The notes beneath the pieces were generated by a model. That model saw only the letters and a program-made list of their open reading frames with translations. It ran no database searches and was not told where the DNA came from. A DNA stretch of 42,753 nucleotides from Candidatus Zhuqueibacterota bacterium (GTDB taxonomy: Bacteria > Zhuqueibacterota > Zhuqueibacteria > Residuimicrobiales > Residuimicrobiaceae): assembly GCA_963169875.1 (NCBI GenBank), contig CAUJEL010000082.1, positions 1 to 42,753 of the forward strand, given 5' to 3'. The position numbers and the translations under genes are program-made. Shown in pieces: positions 34,604 through 42,753 of the stretch; the stretch's first letter is position 1, and every line of letters begins with the position of its first letter.

Positions 34604-35395
34604 TTAATCGTCTCTCTTCTGCAAAACATAATGTACCCGGTCCGCTTTTTCGCTGCCTGGTTTCAGGGAAAAATCCGAATAGGTACCCACGCGCTTAAAG
34701 GGCGTTTGTGAGATGAGTTGATCCACCTGCTCCAGGGAGCGGATGCGTTGACGATGCACTTCAGAGTAGGCCATCTCCGCGGTATTGTGCAAATAGATGG
34801 TGAAATAATTATATTGTATAGAGGCCGCCGCATCAAAATAACATGTGCGCCTGTAATAGCCACCGCTTGTTCTTTCTTCGTGGAGGTAATCTGCAAACGT
34901 CTCCAGCGAATTATGCAGGGTGCTGATGTCAAATATGAAAAGACCGGACGGATTGAGACGCCGGTGCACTTCCATGAATGTCCTGATCCAATCGTCCGCC
35001 TCGAGAAGATAATTCATGCTGTCATACAGAGAGAGAATGACGTCGGCTTGAATGCGCAGACTCAATCGCCGCATATCGCAGCACCAATAGAGGACCTGCT
35101 GCGCCTTCTGTTGTTCCCTTTGCCGGGCGCGCCGAATCATGGCCAGAGAGGCATCACAGGCCAATACCTTGAGGTTGTGCATGCTCAACGCTCGATCAAG
35201 GCTTCCTGTACCACAGGAGACGTCAAGAATCAATTCGGGCTCTTTGCCATGCAGCAGGGCCAGTTTGAGAATATAGTGCGCCCAGTGTCGATAATCAACA
35301 TGGTCCATCACCTGGTCATAGATCTGAGCCAGGGCCTCATACGGCTCTGCGGGATGTGCCTCGGAAAGATCTGATTTATGCCACCGCTCTGTCAT
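34604..35395 (-). CDS. Class I SAM-dependent methyltransferase
   Basis: A 263-aa cytoplasmic methyltransferase of unknown substrate. Motif I is LILDVSCGTGSLDRAL, motif II LKVLACDASLAMIRRARQRE, motif III-like DMRRLSLRIQADVILSLYDSMNYLL, and the post-motif helix is FMEVHRRLNPSGLFIFDIS. It begins with YEALAQIYDQVMDHVDYRHW, common in small-molecule methyltransferases of this type. The ATG at 35395 has AGGA 9 nt upstream and starts 14 nt after the stop of the 419-aa protein gene. It precedes ftsE by 22 nt. Confidence 0.85.
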   Translation of the reverse strand: MTERWHKSDLSEAHPAEPYEALAQIYDQVMDHVDYRHWAHYILKLALLHGKEPELILDVSCGTGSLDRALSMHNLKVLACDASLAMIRRARQREQQKAQQVLYWCCDMRRLSLRIQADVILSLYDSMNYLLEADDWIRTFMEVHRRLNPSGLFIFDISTLHNSLETFADYLHEERTSGGYYRRTCYFDAAASIQYNYFTIYLHNTAEMAYSEVHRQRIRSLEQVDQLISQTPFKRVGTYSDFSLKPGSEKADRVHYVLQKRDD

Positions 35396-35409
35396 GGGTC
35401 CGCATCCTG

Positions 35410-36669
35410 TCAGGTCTTCAGCTCTTTTTTTCGCGCCGCCGGGAAGAGAATATTATTCAGGATGAGCCGGTATCCTGGTGAATTTTTGTGCAAGACGAGT
35501 TGTGTATGCGGGTCATTCACGAAATGCTGATAGTCTTCGGGATCATGCCCGGCATAAAAAGAGAACGTCCCGCGCCCGAAATTTCCCCGCAAATATTTAA
35601 CTTGTTCGGTGCCTTCCGCTTCTCCCATGATCGTCACCGTGGATTTGATCAAATTCTTTTTAAAGCCGGTCGTCTGGCCCATAAATCCCTTGATCGCGGC
35701 CACATGATTTTGCGTCAACATGGTCGGGACCGGATCATATTTTGCAGAAAACTCAAACAAGGTAAAATAATCCCCTTCCGCCCCTCTGGATACAGGCGCA
35801 TAGGAGGGAGGAATATCTATATCCGAATACTCATAGATGAGTGGATTCGCTTCCAGCCTGAAATTTTCGAACGCAAAAGTCATGGAAAAATCCAGCTTGT
35901 CTTGGACGTTGGGCTCGACCGGATCTCCATCAAAAGGAACATCCACAATATCCACCCGGGCGGCTGCGAGTGCGATATCAAAGGAATCGGTCGCCGAGCA
36001 CATGGCGAAAAGAAATCCCCCGCCCGCGACAAATTCTCTGATGGCCAGAACAACGGCCAGTTTCATTTTCGATACTTTGGCAAACCCCAGTTTTTTCGCC
36101 ATCGCCCTGTTTTTTGCCATCTCGTCCTTGTACCAGTCCGCATTACGGTAATTCGCATAAAACTTGCCGTATTGCCCGGTAAAATCTTCGTGGTGCAGGT
36201 GCAGCCAATCAAATTTTTGCAGGTCGCCCTGGATGACCTCTTCATCCCATAGAAGCGTATAGGGGATCTCTGCATAGTCGAGGGCCAGCATCACGGCGTC
36301 ATCCCAGGCCTGCTTGTTGGGCGGCGCATAGATGGCCACAGCAGGGGCTTTCTCCAGCAAGACCACATCCATGTTTTCCTGCTCAATAACGGCATAAATC
36401 GCGCCCGCCTCAGCGCCATTAATAACAGAAAATGCAACGCCTCTGATCCGCAGCAGGCGCTCGATGGCGGCTGAATAGTCCATCAGGAAAGATCCGCCGC
36501 GATAATTCAACAGCCACTCCACAGACACGCCACTTTCGAGCGCCGCATAGGCGACGCCATAGGCCTTAAGGTGATCAGATTGCTTTAAATCCATGTTTAT
36601 TAATATTTTTTGCCCGTGGCCAATCGACACAAAAAACAACAGGGCTGCTATAAAGATGGCACGTCTCAA
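35410..36669 (-). CDS. Exported protein of unknown function (amidotransferase-like fold suspected)
   Basis: A 419-aa protein with signal peptide (1-19, AIFIAALLFFVSIGHG). It opens with KILINMDLKQSDHLKAYGVA and VEWLLNYRGGSFLMDY, a conserved start I associate with FCB proteins that some databases label asparagine synthetase B. I see no asparagine synthetase domain, so I do not use that name. AVVLAIREFVAGGGFLFAMCSATDSFD recalls a ThuA/amidotransferase-like or DUF4159-like gasdermin-free alpha/beta core with a Cys-containing strand; that is tentative. The C-terminal part has GTFSFYAGHDPEDYQH. The start is TTG at 36669 with GAGGA 7 nt upstream; no other start is close. It belongs to the DUF4159-DUF4175-TPR gene string. 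Confidence 0.75.
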   Translation of the reverse strand: MRRAIFIAALLFFVSIGHGQKILINMDLKQSDHLKAYGVAYAALESGVSVEWLLNYRGGSFLMDYSAAIERLLRIRGVAFSVINGAEAGAIYAVIEQENMDVVLLEKAPAVAIYAPPNKQAWDDAVMLALDYAEIPYTLLWDEEVIQGDLQKFDWLHLHHEDFTGQYGKFYANYRNADWYKDEMAKNRAMAKKLGFAKVSKMKLAVVLAIREFVAGGGFLFAMCSATDSFDIALAAARVDIVDVPFDGDPVEPNVQDKLDFSMTFAFENFRLEANPLIYEYSDIDIPPSYAPVSRGAEGDYFTLFEFSAKYDPVPTMLTQNHVAAIKGFMGQTTGFKKNLIKSTVTIMGEAEGTEQVKYLRGNFGRGTFSFYAGHDPEDYQHFVNDPHTQLVLHKNSPGYRLILNNILFPAARKKELKT

Positions 36670-36691
36670 CAGGATATCCTCTTTTGTATGG

Positions 36692-38566
36692 CTATAAAGG
36701 GCGCTTTTCCAATTGACGGATGCGAACCCTCACTTGTTCAATATAAATACTTTGCGGATATTTTTCCAGAAAAGATTCATATATTTGTTGCGCCTGATGC
36801 GAATCTGCCATATCTTCATACACCTCCGCCAGCGTCATCAACGCCAAATCCGCGCGTCCAGGAAATGGTTCCTGCACGAATGCCTGACACACGCTGAGCG
36901 CCTCCTCATAGCGGCCCATCTGGCGCAAAAGAGCAATCTGCAAAAAACTGGTTTCTTCCTGTAACGGTGTGTTTTTGCGCTGTTGCGCCCAAAGATACAG
37001 CGTATCGTAAGCCGCGGCGTATTGACGCTGTTTTTGCAGCCATTTCACCCTGCCGATGATGGCTAATCCGGCAGAATCCTGCTGATTTTCGCGCAGAAAA
37101 AAATAGAGCTCCAGTATGTTGTTTTTAACGGTATCTATCGCCGCCGAATTCTTTATGTCGCTGAGGTTGATTTGCTGGCCTAATTTTTCCATGGCTGTGT
37201 TGGCATGGCCGCGATAGAATTCCAGCTCTGCCAGCATCAGGTCCGATTGTTGCCGGTAGGGTGATGCAGCCGGGGCGTCCTGCTTTAACCTGGATAAATA
37301 GTGTTGCGCCGCCACCCAATCCCCGCGTGCAATTTGACATTCCGCGAGCTTTTGTTCCGCCATGAGACGGAAATTCAATGGCAGCGGCTGCTGTTTGAGT
37401 ATGCGAAGATAGGTGGATTCCGCCTTGTCGATGGCAAAGGTGATGTCAAAATACAGCGTCGCCAGCCGGGTTAACACTTCCAGCATATCCGGCCACTGGG
37501 GATAATCGGCGATAAAGGATTCATAGGCGTCAATGGCCAGATCATACTTTTTTTCTTTTTCCAATATTTGCGCCTTTGCAAAAGCGGCTCTGGTGCGCAT
37601 GGGCTGGTCCGATTCCTTCTGCGTGATGACGCGCTCCAGTGCTTCGCGCGCCTCTGCATAGGCGCCATCATTCATCGCCACCGTGGCAAACGTAATATAG
37701 TATTGTCCGAATTCAGCGTTGCTCTGTTCGATCAGCTGCCGCTCCAGCGCCGCATAATGGTCCAGAGCTTCGCGGTATTGTCTCTTCTGAGTGTGGAGGG
37801 CCGCCAGAATACGATGACCCGCCGCAGTGAATGACTTGTCGCTTTTGAGAAATTCTTCAAGCGCCCGCACAACGGGGTTAAAAACGGCCTCCTCGCTGGT
37901 CAGCGATAAAAGCTGGGCTTGAACAAACCCGATCTGAGCTGGGTTTTTTCGCAAAAAAGTAACATATTCCTGGCACATCTTTTGGTATTCGCCCTGGGCC
38001 TGATAGACGTGCACGAGCTCGAAAAAAAATTTATCCGCGTCCTTGAAGGACTTGCGGCCGCGTTCATACAACCATTGCGCATCGTTGTAAAGCTGATACT
38101 CCAAAAAAGCCGCACCAACCAGCAGATACGCGCGTTCATTGACCGGATTGTTAACCGCCACATCCCGCCACCGCCTGGCAGCGCTTTCCTGTTCGCCTGC
38201 AAGGTACTCGATCTCCGCCAGATCGGTTTCAAATTGAAGATCTCGATGTTGCGTCTGCAAATCAAGAATCAGGGATTTCCACGGATCCAGTGTTTTCAGC
38301 TGCTGCCAGCACCTCTTTGCGCCCAGATACGCGTGCAAATCTTTCTGATATTCCCGGGACCGGGCTGCGCGCGCATAGAGTTCCGCCGCCTGGTCGAGGC
38401 GTCCGCCCATTTCCAGCTGCTGCGCCATTTGCAGCAACATCCGTCCATCCGCGTCCTTCTGTGCAGCCGCACGCGGGACCATGCCGCTGTTTAATAGCAC
38501 GGCGACTGCGAATATCATCCAGGCCATGGTTGTTTTTTGCCGATGTTGTCTACTGTTCTCTCTCAC
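36692..38566 (-). CDS. Exported TPR-repeat protein
   Basis: A 624-aa periplasmic or secreted protein. Signal peptide about 14-36 (MAWMIFAVAVLLNSG...RAAAQ). Many TPR-like repeats follow from about 45 to 620 (AYLLVGAAFLEYQLYNDAQW, FAKAQILEKEKKYDLAIDAY, LMTLAEVYEDMADSHQAQQI, and QIYESFLEKYPQS at the end). No enzyme domain is visible. GTG at 38566 has GAGG 6 nt upstream and overlaps the end of the preceding gene by 17 nt; ATG at 38527 would give the signal peptide alone. It probably scaffolds partners, as is common for exported TPR proteins. Confidence 0.85.
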   Translation of the reverse strand: MRENSRQHRQKTTMAWMIFAVAVLLNSGMVPRAAAQKDADGRMLLQMAQQLEMGGRLDQAAELYARAARSREYQKDLHAYLGAKRCWQQLKTLDPWKSLILDLQTQHRDLQFETDLAEIEYLAGEQESAARRWRDVAVNNPVNERAYLLVGAAFLEYQLYNDAQWLYERGRKSFKDADKFFFELVHVYQAQGEYQKMCQEYVTFLRKNPAQIGFVQAQLLSLTSEEAVFNPVVRALEEFLKSDKSFTAAGHRILAALHTQKRQYREALDHYAALERQLIEQSNAEFGQYYITFATVAMNDGAYAEAREALERVITQKESDQPMRTRAAFAKAQILEKEKKYDLAIDAYESFIADYPQWPDMLEVLTRLATLYFDITFAIDKAESTYLRILKQQPLPLNFRLMAEQKLAECQIARGDWVAAQHYLSRLKQDAPAASPYRQQSDLMLAELEFYRGHANTAMEKLGQQINLSDIKNSAAIDTVKNNILELYFFLRENQQDSAGLAIIGRVKWLQKQRQYAAAYDTLYLWAQQRKNTPLQEETSFLQIALLRQMGRYEEALSVCQAFVQEPFPGRADLALMTLAEVYEDMADSHQAQQIYESFLEKYPQSIYIEQVRVRIRQLEKRPL

Positions 38567-41500
38567 TCAAGGCCTCGAAATACTTGCGAATCAATTCCAG
38601 ATAATCCCGGGAATACCCCTCTTTCTTCGCCCGTAACAAATCCTGCTGCAGCTGCGCTTTTCTTTCACCAAAATCATCCGGTAATTCTCCGGGACGAAAC
38701 ACCGCATATTCCTTGCCAGTTTCGGCTTTTCGTTTTCTGCTGTATTCCCGTTCTCTGACGGACTTTTGCGTATCCAGCATGCGCGATAATATCCGGTTCT
38801 GACGCTGAATGGTCTGACGATTCACGGCCTGGTTGGTGAAATCTTTTTCCACCTCCTTCATGTCCGCCGCCATCTGTTCCAGGTCGCCCAGAATCTCGGA
38901 TAGATTGGACGCTTCCGCGGCGAGCTGTTCGACGGATTTGCGAATCTGTCCCTGCTGCGACGCCCGCCGCGAAAAGGCCGCTTGCTGCGCCAGCGACATC
39001 TGCTGTCCCTGTCCCATCATCCCCATGGTTTGAGAATTAAGCCCCTGCTGACCATTGGCCAGGCCCTGCATCTGTTGCATGAATTGTTCCATGCTCATGC
39101 CGCCCCCCCCGCCCTTCATCATCGATTGCATGGCAGCGTCCATTTGCATAACCGCCTCATTCAATCCGGACATGGCTCTGCCCTGTTGTTGGCCGGCGGC
39201 ATCCAGCGAGCGGTTTTCAAAGTGCTGCAGCGCATTCTTCATGGTCTGGTGGGTTTGGCCCAGCGTGCTGCCAATGCGCGGACTGATGCCAAAGGCCGAC
39301 TTGGACGCTTCGTACATATCGTTGATGACCCGCTCCAGGCTGGATTGAAGCTGCTGTTGCTTTTCCGCGGCCCGGGGTATCTGGGCACTGGTCGCAGGCA
39401 GGGCGCCGGTCTCCCGCATGAGATTTTCCTGCATTTGCGACAGAGCCAGCAAATTTTTCATGCCTTGCTGCAAGGCGCGCATGGCGCGCTGCTGCATGGC
39501 ACCGCTCATCATGTCTTTGGCCGCCTGCAACTGCTGCCGGGAATTTTGCATGCCGGATTTTATTTGCTGCGACATCGCCGCCATTTTTTCCGTTTTCGAT
39601 TGCGCGATGGCCTGCTGCATGGCGTCCATCTGCTCTCCAACCCCGGCCTTGTCGAGTTCCTGGCGGGCTTTTTCTATCTCCTCTTGCGGCATGCCCGGTT
39701 GTTCGGCCATTTGCTTTTGCAATGCGTCTAGATTCTTATCGAGCTGGTCAACCTTTTGCTGTAATTCATTCTGTTCCTGTGAGAGTTTTTGCCGTTCCTC
39801 CGCCGAATTCTGCCGGGCTTGATCAGCTATCTTCTCCTGTTGCGCTTCCATTTCCTGAAGCATGCGGATGGCCTGATCAACCTCTTGCTCCATCTTGAGC
39901 TTTTTTAACAAAGAGATGGTTCGCTCCAAATTTTTATTGATCGCCTCTTCCGACATCTTGAGTTCGTCCATCGCTTTTTGCAGCAGATTCGGATCCATCT
40001 TCTGCATGGCCTCGGCGATTTTTTCCATGGTCTTCTGCAGTTCCGGCGTCATGATATCTTTGAACAACTGCTGCAGCTCTTCATACTTTTTCATCGTCTC
40101 CTGAGAGAGCAGTTGATGATCTTCCATCTTGGTGACCATATCATCAAGACGATCCGAAAGCTCTTGCAAATTTCTTTCGATCTCTTTTTGCTGCTTCAGG
40201 GTTTCATCGATTTGTTGCTTTTTCTGCCAATCCACTTCGTCGGCGCGTTTCATCTCCAACGTCAGATCCTCGAGCTGTTTTTTCAATTCTTTGCTCTTGG
40301 CAAACGTCTGCTCGAGATCGGCGATGGACTGATCCTGACTCTGTGCAATTTCATCATACAGTTCATAGATGGATGGAAATCGCGCGCGATACAGTTCACT
40401 CCGGCCTCTTTTCGGCCCGCGGATGATATCATTGTCTCGCACTTCTGCGTAATAAACCAGGACTTCTTCAGGCAGCAGGGGGGAATTGGATAAATCCCAA
40501 TTAAACGCCACATTTCTCTGCTCCCGCAGCGGCCCCGACAACGCCAGATCCTGCCGGATAAACCGCGAAGAGTCGATCTCCGCATCCGCATCCGCCAGAA
40601 CCTGATAGACCAGGGAAAGCCGCGAAACACCATAATCGTCCTGCGCCTGGATCACCAACGGCAGCAGCATATCCTCGCCGAGGTCGATGTCCCGGCCAGG
40701 AACAAGAATACGCACGAAGGGATGTTGATCAGGCACGATACCAATATGATACGTTATGGGATCCTGGCTATGAAGATTTTCGTGGTCGATTAACTCATAA
40801 TGGTAGGTATCCTCAGAGGACAAAGTAAACGCGGCACGGGCATTTATTCCCTCGACCTCCAACGCCAGGGGACTTCCCTGGCCAAATCGTAACCAGCCGG
40901 ACTGTATGGGCTTGTTGGCGACCGCCTTCCATTCGATCCGGGATCCTTGCAGCGCGCTGATATCACCCACATTGGTGTCCAGATCAACCGGCGGCAAGCC
41001 GCTGTACGACGGCGGTGTCACGCGAACCTGCAGCTGCCGGATCAACGGCAAATCGTAAACATCGATCTTGAAAGATGCGCTGCGTTGTGATGGATGTAAA
41101 ACAGCATAGCGCAGCGAATCCTTCAGAGAGAGGAGCGTGTAGGCAAATGTGTCCCCCGCACTCTTGTGCATTTCAACCAGTTCGGTGTGGCCAAAACGTG
41201 ATATTTCCAGTTTTAGCGGGGCGACAAAAGGTGTGGCCATCCAGGCCCGGATGGTGACATCCGCGCCGCGGTTGACCGTGCAATTGCCCGGCATAACGTT
41301 TATTGCTGATTGATCCGCCCGGTTCATCTCGGCAAGGGGCGAGAAAGAACGGCTCATTCCCTGCCAGAAAACATTCGGGAAAATGACGATCAACACGGCC
41401 ATGCTGCAAATGCCGACCAACAAGCGGCGGAACTCCAATCCGAGCGGTTTGCGGTCGATATCCTGGCGAAAATCGACGTTCTCCACCTCGGGAGAAATCG

Positions 41501-41900
41501 CGCGGATGGCGCCATCAATCAGGTCGGCAGACACCAGGGACCGTTGCATTTCGTCCATTTCGGCCAACTGCAATGCGTTTGCCAGCCGATCGTGCAGCTG
41601 GGGATGCCGGGCGCCAAGGTGAAGCGCGACGTCATTCAAGGAGGGTTTATGGGGCTGGAAAAATCGCGCCAGAAGGGCTTTGCCGGCCAGATGCAAAAAC
41701 AGAGCCGTAACGAAGAGCGCGCACGCGGTCAGGAGACTGACCCGGGCCCAGACAGGCAAAAGGACAAATCCTTGCAACAAGATCAAGGCGCCTGCGGTCA
41801 GCACGGTGATCCAGCACCAACGCGACAGGGTGGTGAAGAGATATACATTCTTGGCGCTTTCGCGATAGTACGCCAGTTTATTCAACCATTCAGTGTACAT
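38550..41900 (-). CDS. DUF4175-like membrane protein with long coiled coil
   Basis: A 1116-aa inner-membrane protein of unknown function. Membrane helices lie at about 28-50, 52-75 and 161-182. Residues 190-480 form two or more Ig-like beta domains (VMPGNCTVNRGADVTIRAW, LQVRVTPPSYSGLPP, DDYGVSRLSLVYQV). Residues 500-830 are coiled coil (LEQTFAKSKELKKQLEDL...). Residues 830-1010 are very rich in Met, Gln and Gly (MEQFMQQMQGLANGQQG, MGMMGQGQQM). The C-terminus ends in basic helices. It follows a DUF4159 gene, the usual partner in loci that also hold MoxR ATPase and DUF58 genes; those would lie beyond the right edge. The ATG at 41900 has GGA about 9 nt upstream. Confidence 0.8.
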   Translation of the reverse strand: MYTEWLNKLAYYRESAKNVYLFTTLSRWCWITVLTAGALILLQGFVLLPVWARVSLLTACALFVTALFLHLAGKALLARFFQPHKPSLNDVALHLGARHPQLHDRLANALQLAEMDEMQRSLVSADLIDGAIRAISPEVENVDFRQDIDRKPLGLEFRRLLVGICSMAVLIVIFPNVFWQGMSRSFSPLAEMNRADQSAINVMPGNCTVNRGADVTIRAWMATPFVAPLKLEISRFGHTELVEMHKSAGDTFAYTLLSLKDSLRYAVLHPSQRSASFKIDVYDLPLIRQLQVRVTPPSYSGLPPVDLDTNVGDISALQGSRIEWKAVANKPIQSGWLRFGQGSPLALEVEGINARAAFTLSSEDTYHYELIDHENLHSQDPITYHIGIVPDQHPFVRILVPGRDIDLGEDMLLPLVIQAQDDYGVSRLSLVYQVLADADAEIDSSRFIRQDLALSGPLREQRNVAFNWDLSNSPLLPEEVLVYYAEVRDNDIIRGPKRGRSELYRARFPSIYELYDEIAQSQDQSIADLEQTFAKSKELKKQLEDLTLEMKRADEVDWQKKQQIDETLKQQKEIERNLQELSDRLDDMVTKMEDHQLLSQETMKKYEELQQLFKDIMTPELQKTMEKIAEAMQKMDPNLLQKAMDELKMSEEAINKNLERTISLLKKLKMEQEVDQAIRMLQEMEAQQEKIADQARQNSAEERQKLSQEQNELQQKVDQLDKNLDALQKQMAEQPGMPQEEIEKARQELDKAGVGEQMDAMQQAIAQSKTEKMAAMSQQIKSGMQNSRQQLQAAKDMMSGAMQQRAMRALQQGMKNLLALSQMQENLMRETGALPATSAQIPRAAEKQQQLQSSLERVINDMYEASKSAFGISPRIGSTLGQTHQTMKNALQHFENRSLDAAGQQQGRAMSGLNEAVMQMDAAMQSMMKGGGGGMSMEQFMQQMQGLANGQQGLNSQTMGMMGQGQQMSLAQQAAFSRRASQQGQIRKSVEQLAAEASNLSEILGDLEQMAADMKEVEKDFTNQAVNRQTIQRQNRILSRMLDTQKSVREREYSRKRKAETGKEYAVFRPGELPDDFGERKAQLQQDLLRAKKEGYSRDYLELIRKYFEALSEREQ

Positions 41901-41919
41901 GTTTCATTTCCATAAGGAC

Positions 41920-42600
41920 TCAATGTGTCAGCGCGTGAATGATGATATTCGCACCCATTCGCAGCGCTTGTTCGCGTTTTTCAGGGGGATCGCCATGCAC
42001 ATCCGCATCGGCCCATCCATCAGAGATGTTGGTATTGAATGCATAAAAAACCACCAGCCGGCCCTGGTGAAAATAACCCAACCCCCGCGGAGGACCGCCG
42101 TCATGTTCATGAATCTTGGGCAATCCCGCCGTAAAGGCATACAGCGCGTGAAAGACAGGATGAGAAAATGGTATGTCGAGCAGCTCTTTGTCCGGGAATA
42201 CTTTTTTCATTTCGCGGCGAAAATGTTCATCCATGCCATAATCATCATCCGCAAACAAAAAACCGCCATTGAGCAAATAGGCGCGCAGCCGCTGGGCTTC
42301 CTGCTCAGAGAATGATATGCGTCCATGCCCGGTCATAAATAGAAGGGGATAAGCAAATAAGGCTTCATCCATCAAGGAGACGCGCGCTTCCTCTTTCGCG
42401 GTCTGGAGATTGGTGCGCGAACGTAAAAACTGATGCATATTCGGGATCATGGACGGATCGTTATACCAATCGCCGCCGCCGCCATATTTCAGGCGCGCCA
42501 ATTTTATGGCCGGCCGCATTTCCGGCGGCTGGCCCTGAGAGGATGTGGTAAAACCCGCAATCCACAGCAACAGGAACCAACTTACGCTTTTCGCTCTCAT
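41920..42600 (-). CDS. DUF4159 exported protein
   Basis: A 226-aa exported protein with signal peptide (MRAKSVSWFLLLWIAGF, to about residue 23). ARLKYGGGGDWYNDPSMIPN is the family start. YPLLFMTGHGRISFSEQE, LRAYLLNGGFLFADDDYGMD and REMKKVFPDKELLDIPFSHPVF are further DUF4159 hallmarks. These form an amidotransferase-like fold without a proven activity. I chose the ATG at 42600 because GGAAA lies about 10 nt upstream; ATG 42609 is possible. A probable group II intron ends about 20 nt before the start codon, so the normal upstream operon context is cut off. Confidence 0.88.
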   Translation of the reverse strand: MRAKSVSWFLLLWIAGFTTSSQGQPPEMRPAIKLARLKYGGGGDWYNDPSMIPNMHQFLRSRTNLQTAKEEARVSLMDEALFAYPLLFMTGHGRISFSEQEAQRLRAYLLNGGFLFADDDYGMDEHFRREMKKVFPDKELLDIPFSHPVFHALYAFTAGLPKIHEHDGGPPRGLGYFHQGRLVVFYAFNTNISDGWADADVHGDPPEKREQALRMGANIIIHALTH

Positions 42601-42619
42601 CTCAGGCATTTCCAATCGA

Positions 42620-42753
42620 GTAGGCGTCAGGATTACCCCTGACGCCTCTCACACCACCGTACGTACGGTTCCGTATACGGCGGTTCCAGAAGTTAGTGTT
42701 TACCGTTTAAAATAAGATAATCGAGCATTGAAAAGAGACCCAGCTTATCAAAA
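42620..42753 (-). mobile_element. 3' end of a probable group II intron (runs off right edge)
   Basis: On the minus strand, 42684-42653 folds like intron domain V. A 9-bp helix ACCGCCGTA/TACGGTGGT (one G-T pair) is followed by a 4-bp helix TACG/CGTA capped by GAAC. A 2-nt bulge (CG) lies on the 3' side, the hallmark of domain V. Next comes a perfect 10-bp hairpin AGGCGTCAGG/CCTGACGCCT (42647-42622), fitting domain VI. The element then ends ...CCTAC followed by TCGATTGG, leading into the DUF4159 gene. The upper helix is one pair shorter than the usual 34-nt domain V. The intron-encoded reverse transcriptase would lie beyond the window edge. Confidence 0.65.
42693..42752 (-). CDS. Possible C-terminal fragment of an intron-encoded protein
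   Basis: An open frame enters from the right edge and ends at TAA (42695-42693): FDKLGLFSMLDYLILNGKH. It ends 8 nt before the domain V helix. Its place fits the end of a reverse transcriptase/maturase in domain IV, but 19 residues are too few to identify, and the distance to domain V is shorter than usual. It could be chance. Confidence 0.3.
   Translation of the reverse strand, partial: FDKLGLFSMLDYLILNGKH

Noticed and set aside
34582-34629. N-terminal extension of FtsE overlapping the methyltransferase
   Set aside because: GGAG lies properly before ATG at 34581, and the family begins at that point.
35410-36669. Asparagine synthetase B
   Set aside because: The protein has a signal peptide and none of the Gln-amidotransferase (N-terminal Cys) or ATP-pyrophosphatase motifs of AsnB.

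Overview
The window is 42.75 kb of bacterial chromosome in which every gene I can support, coding or tRNA, lies on the minus strand, so transcription runs from right to left. The protein content points to the FCB group (Bacteroidota/Chlorobiota/Calditrichota/KSB1-like lineages). It includes a PorV/PorQ-type outer membrane protein, a giant secreted repeat protein with a C-terminal YPNPF...WDG(R/K) domain of the FlgD/type IX sorting kind, DUF4159 and DUF4175-like proteins, a bacterial GlnRS next to GluRS, and a large partner-switching regulator. Three clear promoters read TTGACT-17 nt-TAnnTT, i.e. ordinary sigma-70 type rather than the TTTG/TAnnTTTG type of Bacteroidota proper. That favours a lineage outside the classical Bacteroidota, but the exact phylum is inference.

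Layout, in transcription order (right to left). The right edge (about 42.62-42.75 kb) carries the 3' end of what looks like a group II intron, inserted immediately upstream of a DUF4159 gene. Next come a DUF4175-like coiled-coil membrane protein, a secreted TPR protein, a secreted 419-aa protein of unknown function, a SAM methyltransferase, and ftsE-ftsX. A strong promoter then drives hrcA-grpE-dnaJ, with no recognisable CIRCE operator. These are followed by a ComEA-like helix-hairpin-helix protein, a PilM-like protein and a PilN/PilO-like membrane protein, then rsmD-coaD-pta, an aspartate-type aminotransferase, an FmdB zinc ribbon and a TPR protein.

After a 298-nt non-coding stretch comes the most distinctive block, 22.7 to 4.7 kb. 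It holds a small exported protein, a 3580-aa exported repeat protein, a PorV/PorQ-like barrel fused to TPRs, a 1310-aa protein that joins an RsbW-type anti-sigma kinase to a membrane sensor, an RsbU/SpoIIE-type PP2C phosphatase, transposase-like HTH segments and TPRs, and a separately promoted STAS antagonist. The antagonist carries a C-terminal domain resembling one of the HTH segments of the kinase/phosphatase protein. My reading is a cell-surface/secretion module with its own partner-switching regulator. I consider this the best candidate for an undescribed system here.

The left end is housekeeping: obg-dprA, a strong promoter for tRNA-Ser(TGA) and tRNA-Ser(GCT), a terminator, then gltX, tRNA-Gln(CTG) only 6 nt after the gltX stop, a terminator, and the 5' part of glnS running off the edge. 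Glu/Gln charging enzymes and a glutamine tRNA are thus physically linked. No CRISPR array, rRNA gene, complete insertion sequence or prophage is visible.
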